In this document: positions 18,026 through 26,311 of the stretch, piece by piece
How the letters are laid out: every line of letters starts with the position of its first letter
How positions within the stretch are numbered: the stretch's first letter is position 1
Source: Rhizobium rosettiformans W3
GTDB lineage: Bacteria; Pseudomonadota; Alphaproteobacteria; Rhizobiales; Rhizobiaceae
Length of the DNA: 64,000 nt
Direction of reading: 5' to 3'
NCBI RefSeq assembly: GCF_004912135.1
Contig: NZ_STGU01000012.1
Coordinates: 62,001 to 126,000 of the forward strand
Program-made: the position numbers and the translations under genes
Notes under the pieces: model-generated
What the model was told of the DNA's origin: nothing
The model's input: the letters and a program-made list of their open reading frames with translations, nothing else
The model's database searches: none

Positions 18026-18086
18026 CTTGGGCCTCGCTAGGGCCTGTCCGTCACGTCACGGAACGTCGAGAAGGATCGTAAACGCC

Positions 18087-19289
18087 ATGGCCGAAGCTAC
18101 GCCGCTCTACCAGACCTACAATCGGGCGCCGCTGCGTTTCGAACGAGGCGAGGGCGTCTGGCTGGTGACCGAAAGCGGCGAGCGCTATCTCGATTTCGCA
18201 GCCGGTGTCGCCGTGACCTCTGTGGGCCATGGCCATCCGCACGTCGTGGGTGCGCTGAAGGATCAGGCCGACAAGGTCTGGCACCTGTCGAACCTCTACG
18301 AAGTACCCGGTCAGGAAGTGCTGGCCAAGCGGCTGACCGAGGAGACATTCGCCGATCGCGTCTTCTTCACCAATTCCGGCGCGGAAGCGCTGGAATGTGC
18401 CATCAAGACGGCTCGCCGCTACCACTTTGCGAAGGGACATCCTGAGAAATTTCACATCATCACCATGGAAGGCGCCTTCCATGGCCGAACGATCGCGACG
18501 ATCGCGGCCGGCGGCCAGGAAAAATATCTGGAAGGCTTTGGCCCCAAGGCTCCGGGTTTCGATCAGGTGCCGTTCGGTGATCTGGATGCCGTGAAGGCGG
18601 CCATATCCGACGCCACCGCCGCGATCCTCGTCGAGCCCGTACAGGGCGAGGGCGGTATCCGCCCGATCCCCGTCGAGATGCTGAAGGCTCTGCGCGCCCT
18701 GTGCGACGAGCACGGCCTGCTGCTGATCCTGGATGAGGTTCAGTGCGGCGTCGGCCGCACGGGTAAGCTCTTTGCGCATGAATGGGCCGGCATCAAGCCT
18801 GATCTGATGGCGGTCGCCAAGGGCATCGGCGGCGGCTTCCCGCTCGGCGCCTGCCTCGCGACCGAAGAGGCCGCCTATGGCATGAAGCCCGGCACCCATG
18901 GCTCGACCTATGGCGGCAATCCGCTCGCCATGGCCGTCGGCAACGCCGTGCTCGACGTCGTGCTGACCGACGGCTTTCTCGAGAACGTACGCGATACGGC
19001 GCTCGTTTTCCGCCAGGGACTGGCTTCTCTCAAGGACCGTTTCCCCGATGTGATCGAAGAAGTGCGCGGCGAAGGCCTGATGCTCGGCATCAAGGCCAAG
19101 GTCCCGAACACCGAACTCTTGATGGCGATGCGTGACGAGCACTTGCTCGGCGTTCCCGCCGGCGACAACGTCATCCGCCTTCTGCCGCCGCTCACGGTAA
19201 CGGCCGAAGAAGCACGTGACGGCCTCGCCCGCATCGAACACGCAGCAGAACACATCCGCGCCAAGGCCGCAGTCGCCGCGTCAGCCTAA
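18087..19289 (+). CDS. argD: acetylornithine aminotransferase
   Basis: PLP-dependent class III aminotransferase forming N-acetylornithine in arginine synthesis; often also accepts succinyldiaminopimelate. The 400 residues show [20 protein letters not shown], the cofactor-aspartate stretch [16 protein letters not shown] and the PLP lysine Lys245 in [17 protein letters not shown] 18087 starts [10 protein letters not shown], with GAGAAGGA 11 bases upstream. argF follows after 14 bp and hslO after 120 bp, an order common in rhizobia, where arginine synthesis and the redox chaperone are co-transcribed. Confidence 0.95.
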   Translation: MAEATPLYQTYNRAPLRFERGEGVWLVTESGERYLDFAAGVAVTSVGHGHPHVVGALKDQADKVWHLSNLYEVPGQEVLAKRLTEETFADRVFFTNSGAEALECAIKTARRYHFAKGHPEKFHIITMEGAFHGRTIATIAAGGQEKYLEGFGPKAPGFDQVPFGDLDAVKAAISDATAAILVEPVQGEGGIRPIPVEMLKALRALCDEHGLLLILDEVQCGVGRTGKLFAHEWAGIKPDLMAVAKGIGGGFPLGACLATEEAAYGMKPGTHGSTYGGNPLAMAVGNAVLDVVLTDGFLENVRDTALVFRQGLASLKDRFPDVIEEVRGEGLMLGIKAKVPNTELLMAMRDEHLLGVPAGDNVIRLLPPLTVTAEEARDGLARIEHAAEHIRAKAAVAASA

Positions 19290-19303
19290 GACAGGATTCA
19301 TTT

Positions 19304-20221
19304 ATGGCATCTCCGAAGCATTTTCTCGATCTCTCCGCTGTCACGGCCGGGGACCTACGCGGTATTCTCGAAGACGCGAAGACCCGCAAGCAGGCCACCA
19401 AGGCTGGCACCGCCGACAAGCCACTTGCCGGCAAGATGCTCGCGATGATCTTCGAGAAGCCTTCGACCCGCACCCGCGTCTCCTTCGACGTCGGCATGCG
19501 CCAGCTGGGTGGCGAGACGCTGTTTCTCTCCGGCACCGAGATGCAGCTTGGCCGCGCCGAGACGATCGGCGATACGGCCAAGGTTCTGTCGCGCTATGTC
19601 GATGCGATCATGATCCGCACCACCGACCATGCCCGCCTCTTGGAAATGGCCGAGCATGCGACGGTGCCGGTCATCAACGCGCTGACGGACCTGACGCACC
19701 CCTGCCAGATCATGGCCGACATCATGACGATCGAGGAGCATCGCGGCCCGGTCACGGGCAAGACGCTCGCCTGGACCGGTGACGGCAACAATGTCCTGCA
19801 TTCACTCGTCGAGGGCGCGGCCCGCTTCGGCTACAAGATGAACATGGCCGTTCCGCTCGGGTCCGAGCCGGATGACAAGATCCTCAACTGGGCTCGCAAC
19901 AATGGCGGCGAGATCATGCTGTGCCACGATGCCGATCGCGCTGTTGCCGGCGCTGACGCCGTGATCACCGACACCTGGGTCTCGATGAACCAGGAGCACA
20001 AGGCGCGCGGCCACAACGTCTTCCAGCCTTTCCAGGTCAATGCCGACCTGATGAAGAAGGCAAAGGACGAGGCTCTCTTCCTGCATTGCCTGCCCGCCCA
20101 TCGCGGCGAGGAAGTCACGGACGAAGTGATCGATGGCGTTCAGTCTGTGGTCTTCGACGAGGCGGAAAACAGGCTGCATGCGCAAAAGTCGATCCTGGCC
20201 TGGTGCCTGGGCGCCATCTGA
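19304..20221 (+). CDS. argF: ornithine carbamoyltransferase
   Basis: Cytosolic enzyme making citrulline from ornithine and carbamoyl phosphate. The 305 residues carry the carbamoyl-phosphate loop [20 protein letters not shown] near residue 50, the HPCQ motif ([13 protein letters not shown]), the ornithine-binding DTWVSMNQE and the late [15 protein letters not shown]. Length and motifs are standard for the anabolic enzyme. It is the second gene of the argD-argF-hslO unit. Confidence 0.96.
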   Translation: MASPKHFLDLSAVTAGDLRGILEDAKTRKQATKAGTADKPLAGKMLAMIFEKPSTRTRVSFDVGMRQLGGETLFLSGTEMQLGRAETIGDTAKVLSRYVDAIMIRTTDHARLLEMAEHATVPVINALTDLTHPCQIMADIMTIEEHRGPVTGKTLAWTGDGNNVLHSLVEGAARFGYKMNMAVPLGSEPDDKILNWARNNGGEIMLCHDADRAVAGADAVITDTWVSMNQEHKARGHNVFQPFQVNADLMKKAKDEALFLHCLPAHRGEEVTDEVIDGVQSVVFDEAENRLHAQKSILAWCLGAI

Positions 20222-20341
20222 GGCCGACAGAGCGGCGGCCGCGCCTGACTTGACCTTTGGCACGGGTGATCCCATCTGTGCCCTTTCTGATCGGGCCGCT
20301 CGGGCCCTGCGTATGGCGCCTGGGGCGCCGGGAGTACATTC

Positions 20342-21334
20342 ATGTCGACGAGACAAGCAGAACTCGGCGAATTCGGTTTCGCCGGCGATGATCGCGTGGT
20401 CCCCTTTCAGGTGGAAGGGCTCGACGTGCGCGGTCGCGCGGTCCAGCTCGGACCGCTGATCAACACCATCCTTGACCGTCACGCCTATCCGGCGCCGGTG
20501 GCACGGCTTCTGGCCGAAGCCATCGTCTTGACGGTGCTGATCGGGACATCGCTGAAGTTCGAAGGCAAGTTCACCGTGCAGACCAAGGGCAACGGCCCGG
20601 TCGATCTGCTGGTGGCCGATTTCACCACGCCGGAGAACGTGCGTGCCTATGCCCGCTTTGATGAGCAGGCCGTGGCGGATGCGGTTGCCGCCGGCCGTGC
20701 CTCGCCGGAAGAGCTGCTGGGCGAGGGCGTGCTTGCTTTCACCATCGACCAGGGCTCCTTCATGCAACCCTATCAGGGCATCGTGCCACTCGATGGGACC
20801 TCGCTCGAGGACATCGCGGGTGTTTATTTCCGGCAGTCGGAGCAGATCCCGACACGCGTGCGTCTTGGCGCTGCCGAACTCTTCGATCGCGACGCCGATG
20901 GAAAGCCACGCCGGACCTGGCGGGCAGGCGGTCTGATCGCGCAGTTCCTGCCGGATGCGCCCGAGCGCATGCGCCAGCCGGATCTGCATGGCGGCGACGG
21001 TGACGACCGCGACACCGATCTGCATGGTGGCGACGACGCCTGGGACGAAGCACGTGTCCTGGTCGAAACCATCGATGCGGACGAGTTGACCGATCCGCAG
21101 GTCGGCATCGAACGGCTGCTTTTCCGGCTCTTCCACGAGCGCGGCGTACGCGCTTACGATCCGCAGCCGGTCTACGACCGCTGCAGCTGCTCCCGCGAGC
21201 GGCTAAAGGGCGTGCTCCAGGGCTTCTCCGCGGAAGAGATCGAGGCAAGCTCCGAGGACGGCAAGATCACGGTGACCTGCGAGTTCTGCTCGACGAACTA
21301 TGATTTCGACCCCGCAGAACTCACGGCGGCTTGA
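20342..21334 (+). CDS. hslO: redox-regulated holdase chaperone Hsp33
   Basis: Cytosolic chaperone activated by oxidative stress through loss of zinc and disulfide formation. The 330 residues end with the zinc motif CSCSRER and CEFCSTNYDF, the CXC plus CXXC pattern of Hsp33. An acidic, repetitive insertion at about residues 215-240 (DLHGGDGDDRDTDLHGGDD) is longer than in E. coli. GGGAG lies before ATG 20342. The terminator at 21357 ends the operon. Confidence 0.95.
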   Translation: MSTRQAELGEFGFAGDDRVVPFQVEGLDVRGRAVQLGPLINTILDRHAYPAPVARLLAEAIVLTVLIGTSLKFEGKFTVQTKGNGPVDLLVADFTTPENVRAYARFDEQAVADAVAAGRASPEELLGEGVLAFTIDQGSFMQPYQGIVPLDGTSLEDIAGVYFRQSEQIPTRVRLGAAELFDRDADGKPRRTWRAGGLIAQFLPDAPERMRQPDLHGGDGDDRDTDLHGGDDAWDEARVLVETIDADELTDPQVGIERLLFRLFHERGVRAYDPQPVYDRCSCSRERLKGVLQGFSAEEIEASSEDGKITVTCEFCSTNYDFDPAELTAA

Positions 21335-21356
21335 GACGAATGAAGTGATTTGAAAG

Positions 21357-21379
21357 GGGCCGGGCAACCGGCCCTTCTT
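21357..21379 (+). terminator. intrinsic terminator after hslO
   Basis: GGGCCGG-GCAA-CCGGCCC is a perfect 7 bp stem with a tetraloop, followed by TTCTT, 22 bp past the stop. Confidence 0.8.
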
Positions 21380-21459
21380 GCATCTTCCGGCGGCCGGGTC
21401 CTGCGATCCTAGCCGGCGCGGCTCACCCAGCAGGCGTCAGTAGCTAGTCCACGAGACTT

Positions 21460-22386
21460 TCAGGATTTTGCAAGCGCTTCGGCGACCGCGATTTCCGCCA
21501 TCTTCAAAATCGCCTCGCGAGACTTCGCTGCAGCGATGAAGCGACCGTTGTGACAGAAGGTGGCGCCTGCGACGCCTGAGACTGCTTCCAGATCGGCATT
21601 GCTCAGTCCGGCCCAGGCCACGGGCAGATCGGCGCGTTGCTCGAAGCTGTCTTCCGTCTTGCGGATGCCGGTGATGCACCAGTCCTTGTCACGAGGATGC
21701 ACGACGAAGAGCAGATGGTCGGCGCCAGCCTTCACGATCGCAGGGCGGAAGGGCATGCCCATCGGCAGTTCCAGGACGCGACTGGTGCCATTGGCGGCGA
21801 TGGCATCGAGCACCATGCTTTCGGCGCGAAGCTTGGAGGCGCGCTGCGCGATGCCAGCCTCGACGATCGCGCGGGCGATGGCGAGCGCCGCATGGAAACC
21901 GCGATCATCGGCGCCGGGCGCTCGGTCATCGAAGACGGGTTTTAAGGTTTCAAGCAGGCTCGGCAGTGTGAGATCCGCCAGCGGCCCTGCGGCAGACGGG
22001 CTGAGGGCGCCATTGTCCATCAGATCGATCGGCAGGACGAATTTCGTGTCGAAGCTCTGATGAAGTGCCTCCACATGATCTGCCGGGATGCCGAGCGCGG
22101 CAAGATAGGCGCGCCCGTAATGCTTCCAGATGAGGCCGAAAGAGCTGTAAGGCTGGCCATCCTCGCGCAAGGGCGCGCCGCGCTGGTGGTGATCGAAAAT
22201 CTGCGCCGCCGCATCATAGGCACCACCGACATCATAGATGATGCGTTCGGAGGCAGGCGTAATCCATTCGGGTGCGCGGCTGCGCACGATCGTCGCGTCA
22301 GGATGGAGCCGGGTGAGAATGACGGAGGACAGCAATTCGTCGGCATGGAAGCCGCCACTATGGGTGACGAGATGGGTGATGGTCAT
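21460..22386 (-). CDS. MYG1/UPF0160 family protein
   Basis: 308 residues. The family is related to DHH phosphoesterases: THSGGFHADELLSSVIL at the N-terminus and YDVGG plus FDHHQRG further on are the conserved metal-site motifs. Eukaryotic MYG1 is a 3'-5' RNA exonuclease, whereas bacterial members are uncharacterised. No signal peptide or membrane helix is seen, so it is cytosolic. It lies upstream (in map terms) of apaG on the same strand, 80 bp apart, but co-transcription is uncertain. Confidence 0.88.
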   Translation of the reverse strand: MTITHLVTHSGGFHADELLSSVILTRLHPDATIVRSRAPEWITPASERIIYDVGGAYDAAAQIFDHHQRGAPLREDGQPYSSFGLIWKHYGRAYLAALGIPADHVEALHQSFDTKFVLPIDLMDNGALSPSAAGPLADLTLPSLLETLKPVFDDRAPGADDRGFHAALAIARAIVEAGIAQRASKLRAESMVLDAIAANGTSRVLELPMGMPFRPAIVKAGADHLLFVVHPRDKDWCITGIRKTEDSFEQRADLPVAWAGLSNADLEAVSGVAGATFCHNGRFIAAAKSREAILKMAEIAVAEALAKS

Positions 22387-22466
22387 GCCGGAAGAACCTT
22401 TGCCGCAGGGATGCTGATCAAGCCTTCCAGATAACGGCAGGCACCCTCCAACTCAACTGCCAATCG

Positions 22467-22859
22467 TCAATTGAGAGTGCGCACCATGCCCGGGCTGTCG
22501 AGCGAGAAGGCGGGGATGGCCACATCGAAGCTCTCCCCATCGTCGGTCTCCATCCGGTAGGTCCCGTACATCATGCCCGAGGGCGTATCGAGCGGGCAGC
22601 CGGAGGAGTATTCGTAGGTATCGCCAGGATCGAGACGCGGCTGTTCGCCGACGACGCCGGGCCCGCTCACTTCGTCCACCTGGCCGTTCTGGTCGGTGAT
22701 GTGCCAATAGCGGTGGGTCAGCCGAACGCTCTTGCCGGAATGGTTGGAGATCACGATCCGGTAGCCCCAGACATAGCGGCTGTCATCGGGGTCCGACTGT
22801 TCCTCGAGATAGTAAGGTTCAACGAGAACCTCTATGTCCCGTGTCAGTGCGCGATACAT
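22467..22859 (-). CDS. apaG: ApaG domain protein
   Basis: 130-residue protein of the ApaG family, a fibronectin-III-like beta sandwich. Typical motifs are [61 protein letters not shown] and [20 protein letters not shown]. coli ApaG was linked genetically to cobalt resistance and magnesium efflux; biochemical function is unsettled. I start at ATG 22859 ([11 protein letters not shown], with AGGG upstream) as in relatives; an ATG seven codons earlier is possible. Confidence 0.93.
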   Translation of the reverse strand: MYRALTRDIEVLVEPYYLEEQSDPDDSRYVWGYRIVISNHSGKSVRLTHRYWHITDQNGQVDEVSGPGVVGEQPRLDPGDTYEYSSGCPLDTPSGMMYGTYRMETDDGESFDVAIPAFSLDSPGMVRTLN

Positions 22860-22994
22860 GCCTGGACCCTGCGAAAACATCCTGCGATCATGACAGAAAT
22901 GGCGTTCTTTGTGGCGGTAGCAAGATCAGCCGCAGAACGTCACGAAGCTTTCAAGGGATAACGACGCAACTGGTGCCGTCAAGGGCCATGGACC

Positions 22995-23016
22995 GGCTGC
23001 GAGACGTCTCGCAGCC
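22995..23016. repeat. 22 bp perfect palindrome downstream of metZ
   Basis: GGCTGCGAGA and TCTCGCAGCC flank CG with no mismatch. It lies 36 bp past the metZ stop. No U-run follows on the minus strand, so it would be a stabilising 3' hairpin or factor-assisted terminator rather than a classical one. Confidence 0.55.
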
Positions 23017-23051
23017 GAATTTGTTGCAATATGAAGCGCTTTGAGCAGCGC

Positions 23052-24230
23052 TCAGAGGCGGTTGAGGGCCTTGGCCAGATCTTCGAGCAGATCCTGGGTA
23101 TCTTCGATCCCGCAGGAGAGACGCACGGTTCCGGCAGAAATACCGAGCTCGGCACGGGCTTCGTCGGTCAGGTTCTTGTGCGTCGTGGTCGCCGGATGGG
23201 TGATCAGGCTCTTCGCGTCGCCGAGATTGTTGGAGATCTTGATGATCTCCAGCGCATTCTGCAGCTTGAAGGCCGCTTCCTTGCCACCCTTCATCTCGAA
23301 GCAGACCAGCGTCGAGCCACCGGTCATCTGCTTGGCGATGATGTCGGCCTGCGGATGATCCTTGCGGCCCGGATAGATGACCTTGCCCACCGCGGACTGC
23401 TCGGCCAGGAAATCGGCAATCGCGGTTGCGTTCTCCGTCTGCTGCTTGACGCGCAGCGGCAGCGTCTCCATGCCCTTCAGAAGCGTCCAGGCATTGAACG
23501 GCGACATGGCAGGACCCGTGTGGCGGAAATAGTCATGCAGGTTCTCGTTGATCCATTCCTTCGACGACAGCACCACGCCGCCGAGGCAGCGGCCCTGGCC
23601 ATCGATATGCTTGGTCGCGGAATAGACGACGACATGCGCGCCGAGCTCCAGCGGCTTCTGGAAGAGCGGCGTCGCAAAGACGTTGTCGACGATCAGCTTC
23701 GCGCCAACCTGATTGGCAAGCTTGGCGACACCCGCCACGTCGATCACTTCGAGCGTCGGATTGGTCGGGCTTTCCAGGAACATCACCTTGGTGTTCGGCC
23801 GGATGGCAGCTTCCCAATTGGCGAGATCACGGCCGTCGACAAGCGTGCATTCGACGCCGTAGCGCGGGGCAAGCGTCTCGACGACATAGCGGCAGGAGCC
23901 GAACAGCGCGCGTGCCGCGACGATGTGATCGCCGGCCTTGACCTGGCAGAGCACGGCAGCGGCAACGGCGGCCATGCCGGACGCCATGGCGCGGGCATCC
24001 TCGGCACCTTCCATCATGCACATGCGCTTTTCAAACATGTCATTGGTCGGGCTGCCATAGCGGGCGTAGATATAGCCGTCGTTCTCGCCCTTGAAGCGGG
24101 CTTCTGCCGCTTCCGAGCTTTCATAGACGAAGCCCTGGGTGAGGAAGATCGCTTCAGACGTCTCGCCATAAGGAGAGCGCAGCGTGCCGCCATGGACGAG
24201 GGTGGTGGCCGGGCGCCAGTTCTTGCTCAT
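23052..24230 (-). CDS. metZ: O-succinylhomoserine sulfhydrylase
   Basis: PLP enzyme of the Cys/Met metabolism family that makes homocysteine directly from an activated homoserine and sulfide. The 392 residues show YARYGSPTNDMFEKRM, the cofactor lysine in YSATKHIDGQGRCLGG and ISNNLGDAKSLITHPATTTH. The absence of an active-site insertion and the overall pattern match MetZ rather than MetB. ATG 24230 begins MSKNWRPATTLVHGG, with GAAAGG upstream. A SAM-II riboswitch and terminator precede it, which shows methionine-pathway control directly. Confidence 0.94.
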   Translation of the reverse strand: MSKNWRPATTLVHGGTLRSPYGETSEAIFLTQGFVYESSEAAEARFKGENDGYIYARYGSPTNDMFEKRMCMMEGAEDARAMASGMAAVAAAVLCQVKAGDHIVAARALFGSCRYVVETLAPRYGVECTLVDGRDLANWEAAIRPNTKVMFLESPTNPTLEVIDVAGVAKLANQVGAKLIVDNVFATPLFQKPLELGAHVVVYSATKHIDGQGRCLGGVVLSSKEWINENLHDYFRHTGPAMSPFNAWTLLKGMETLPLRVKQQTENATAIADFLAEQSAVGKVIYPGRKDHPQADIIAKQMTGGSTLVCFEMKGGKEAAFKLQNALEIIKISNNLGDAKSLITHPATTTHKNLTDEARAELGISAGTVRLSCGIEDTQDLLEDLAKALNRL

Positions 24231-24249
24231 GCACGTGCCTTTCGAACAC

Positions 24250-24281
24250 AAAAAAACCGGTCGCGTGAACGGACCGGTTTC
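24250..24281 (-). terminator. terminator hairpin of the metZ riboswitch
   Basis: On the minus strand AAACCGGTC pairs perfectly with GACCGGTTT and is followed by a run of seven Us. It lies between the SAM-II aptamer and metZ. The preceding GACCGGGTTTACG segment can compete for the same CCGGTC bases, as expected for a switch. Confidence 0.85.
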
Positions 24282-24293
24282 GTAAACCCGGTC

Positions 24294-24349
24294 TATTTAG
24301 CCACTTGTTTAACGTGGCTGCAAGCCGACCGGCCAAATCACCACGGGAT
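24294..24349 (-). ncRNA. SAM-II riboswitch aptamer
   Basis: The minus strand reads CGTGGTGATTTGGCCGG, then CTTGCAGCCACGTTAAACAA and GTGGCTAAA. This is the conserved SAM-II pseudoknot: P1 pairs CGTGG with CCACG, and the loop-spanning AAACAAG segment is invariant. The class is typical of alphaproteobacteria and was first found upstream of metA/metZ. It binds S-adenosylmethionine and lowers metZ expression when SAM is plentiful. Confidence 0.93.
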
Positions 24350-24427
24350 AAGGCTGCCTTACGCCTTCGCGGCCCTTGCGTCAATTGGTGGGCTTTGGTT
24401 TTGTCGAGCCCAAACAGGATTGAGATC

Positions 24428-25525
24428 ATGACCTTGAAACCCGGGATTTTGTCCGATCGCGCGATCGGCGCCTTGTTCGGTGGCGGCCAGCTGAAGAGCG
24501 AAGTCATGCTCGACAAGGACCAGATCCAGCCGGCAAGCCTCGACTTGCGTCTGGGCGGCAAGGCGATCCGCGTGCGCGCCAGCTTCATGCCGGGGCGCGG
24601 CCACACCGTAGCCGAAAAGCTGGAGCGGCTCACACTGCACGAAATCGATCTGGAAAACGGGGCCGTGCTTGAAACCGGCTGCGTCTACATCGTGCCCTTG
24701 ATGGAAAGCCTCGACCTGCCGGTCGAGATCTCGGCCTCCGCCAATCCGAAGAGTTCGACCGGCCGCCTCGACATCTTCACCCGCGTGATGGTCGATTACG
24801 CCCAGGAATTCGACAAGGTCCCGGCCGGCTACAAGGGCCAGCTCTATCTCGAAATCTCGCCACGCACCTTCCCGATCATCGTGCGCCGCGGTTCGCGCCT
24901 GTCGCAGATCCGCTTCCGCGTCGGCCATGCCGTGTTGGGCGAAAGCGAGCTTTTCGATCTCCACAAGGCGGAAACCCTCGTCGCAAGCGACATGCCGAAC
25001 GTCTCCGGCGGCGGCATTGCGCTCTCGATCGACCTGAAGGGCTCGGGCCCGGAAGGGCTGATCGGCTATCGTGGCAAGCACCATACGTCTGTCATCGATG
25101 TCGACCGCAAGGGCGCGCATGACGTGCTCGACTTCTGGGAGCCGCTCTACAGCCGCGGCCGCGACGAACTGATCCTCGACCCGGACGAATTCTATATTCT
25201 CGTCTCGAACGAAGCCGTGCATGTGCCGCCGCTCTACGCCGCCGAAATGACGCCCTATGACCCCTTGGTCGGCGAGTTCCGCGTGCATTATGCGGGCTTC
25301 TTCGATCCGGGCTTCGGTCATGCCCCGGCCGGCGGCTCAGGCAGTCGCGCGGTTCTGGAAGTGAGAAGCCACGAAGTGCCCTTCATCCTCGAACACGGCC
25401 AGGTCATCGGCCGCCTGGTCTACGAGCACATGCAGGAGCGCCCCGAAGGCCTCTACGGCACGGGGCTCGGCTCCAACTACCAGGCGCAAGGGTTGAAACT
25501 CTCCAAACACTTCCGCCTACCCTGA
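24428..25525 (+). CDS. dcd: 2'-deoxycytidine 5'-triphosphate deaminase (bidomain type)
   Basis: Deaminates dCTP to dUTP for thymidylate synthesis. At 365 residues it is about twice the length of E. coli Dcd: it is the rhizobial two-domain form in which both halves resemble the dUTPase-like fold (QIQPASLDLRLGGKAIRVR with SASANPKSSTGRLDIFTRVM in the first; FYILVSNEAVHVPPLYAAEM with HYAGFFDPGFGH in the second). ATG 24428 follows AGGATTGAG. It is divergent from metZ across 197 bp that also hold the SAM-II leader. Confidence 0.88.
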   Translation: MTLKPGILSDRAIGALFGGGQLKSEVMLDKDQIQPASLDLRLGGKAIRVRASFMPGRGHTVAEKLERLTLHEIDLENGAVLETGCVYIVPLMESLDLPVEISASANPKSSTGRLDIFTRVMVDYAQEFDKVPAGYKGQLYLEISPRTFPIIVRRGSRLSQIRFRVGHAVLGESELFDLHKAETLVASDMPNVSGGGIALSIDLKGSGPEGLIGYRGKHHTSVIDVDRKGAHDVLDFWEPLYSRGRDELILDPDEFYILVSNEAVHVPPLYAAEMTPYDPLVGEFRVHYAGFFDPGFGHAPAGGSGSRAVLEVRSHEVPFILEHGQVIGRLVYEHMQERPEGLYGTGLGSNYQAQGLKLSKHFRLP

Positions 25526-25546
25526 GGCATGCGCCGCCTGCAGGCT

Positions 25547-25575
25547 TCGCTGCCAGCGCTTGACACTGGCAGCGA
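25547..25575. repeat. inverted repeat between dcd and tRNA-Gly
   Basis: TCGCTGCCAG and CTGGCAGCGA are perfect 10 bp arms around a 9 nt loop, 22 bp past the dcd stop. It may act as the dcd 3' hairpin. It also contains TTGACA (25560-25565), a likely -35 for the tRNA gene. Confidence 0.6.
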
Positions 25576-25598
25576 ACTGTTGGATTCCTCTCCCCGTC

Positions 25599-25672
25599 GC
25601 GGGTGTAGCTCAATGGTAGAGCAGCAGCTTCCCAAGCTGAATACGAGGGTTCGATTCCCTTCACCCGCTCCA
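25599..25672 (+). tRNA. tRNA-Gly (anticodon CCC)
   Basis: GCGGGTG acceptor, TAGCTCAATGGTAGAGC D-arm, anticodon loop TTCCCAA (CCC, decoding GGG), T-arm with GGTTCGATTCC and acceptor 3' CACCCGC, then T and encoded CCA. The 74 nt cloverleaf is complete. Confidence 0.96.
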
Positions 25673-25694
25673 TCGAAGCCCTTCACCCGCTCCA
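25657..25694 (+). repeat. direct repeat of the tRNA-Gly 3' end
   Basis: CCCTTCACCCGCTCCA occurs at 25657-25672 (inside the tRNA 3' end) and again exactly at 25679-25694. Six bases separate the copies. It could be a scar of site-specific integration and excision or a small tandem duplication. Confidence 0.75.
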
Positions 25695-25702
25695 GCCTTT
25701 GT

Positions 25703-26257
25703 TCACCTTTCCCCCGCAAACTTCGCAAACGCCGCCAAGAGATCCCCCAGCCGCTTGGCCGTCGCCTCGTCGGTGAGGTTGCCGTCGGCATCGAACAGGG
25801 TATGCGCGCGAGACACCATCAGCCGCTTCTCTGAGAATGTCCGGCAGCCCAGCGTGTGCAGCACACTAAGCCAGGCATTCTGGCTGAGCAGCGTGCCGAA
25901 ATTGCCGGGAGAGGCGCCGACGAGGGCGAAGGCTTTGCCGCCGAAGACCTTCGGGATGTCGGAAGAGGGACGCGACAGCCAGTCGATGGCGTTCTTGAAG
26001 GCACCGGGTATGCTGTTGTTGTATTCGGGCGTGAACAGGATCACGCCGTCGGCGGCGATGATCTTTTCCTTGAGGGCCGTCACAGGGGCCGGAATGCCCT
26101 CTGCCGCTTCCAGGTCCCCGTCATAAAGCGGAATGCCATGAATGCCGGCGGTCTCAAGAATATAACCCTCGGCCGGCAGGCCGGCGGCGGCCTTCAGCAG
26201 CGCCGAGTTGAGCGAAGCCTTGCGCAGACTTCCCGAAATGCCAAGCAGTGTCACCAT
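25703..26257 (-). CDS. NADPH-dependent FMN reductase family protein
   Basis: Flavodoxin-fold oxidoreductase of 184 residues, akin to ChrR/YieF/azoreductase-type quinone reductases. The FMN phosphate loop GISGSLRKASLN is at residues 6-17 and the family signature TPEYNNSIPGAFKNAIDWLSR near 80-100, followed by KAFALVGASPGNFG. It probably catalyses two-electron reduction of quinones or nitro/azo compounds. ATG 26257 is preceded by GGGGA. It is divergent from a dioxygenase-esterase fusion gene with only 54 bp between the starts, suggesting shared control and a joint quinone-detoxification role. Confidence 0.88.
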   Translation of the reverse strand: MVTLLGISGSLRKASLNSALLKAAAGLPAEGYILETAGIHGIPLYDGDLEAAEGIPAPVTALKEKIIAADGVILFTPEYNNSIPGAFKNAIDWLSRPSSDIPKVFGGKAFALVGASPGNFGTLLSQNAWLSVLHTLGCRTFSEKRLMVSRAHTLFDADGNLTDEATAKRLGDLLAAFAKFAGER

Positions 26258-26311
26258 GATCTGGTCCCCGTGTCGATATGTTGTAAGGAAGGGTAGAACA
26301 GGGAGACGAGC

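Larger units (their letters stand above)
17651..18086. other. gcrA-argD intergenic region with eight GANTC sites
   Basis: This 436 bp gap holds no credible gene. It has GANTC pentamers at 17686, 17797, 17810, 17819, 17829, 17868, 17889 and 17945; four fall within 37 bp at 9-13 bp spacing. A CtrA-like pair TTAA-N6-TTAAC lies at 17769-17783 (canonical spacing is N7). Near argD there is a sigma70-like promoter and a hairpin followed by two U-runs, annotated separately. Random expectation for GANTC is about one per 256 bp. Confidence 0.8.

Noticed and set aside
20222..20341. Possible small gene between argF and hslO
   Set aside because: No start with a Shine-Dalgarno gives a frame of useful length; the gap is best read as leader for hslO.
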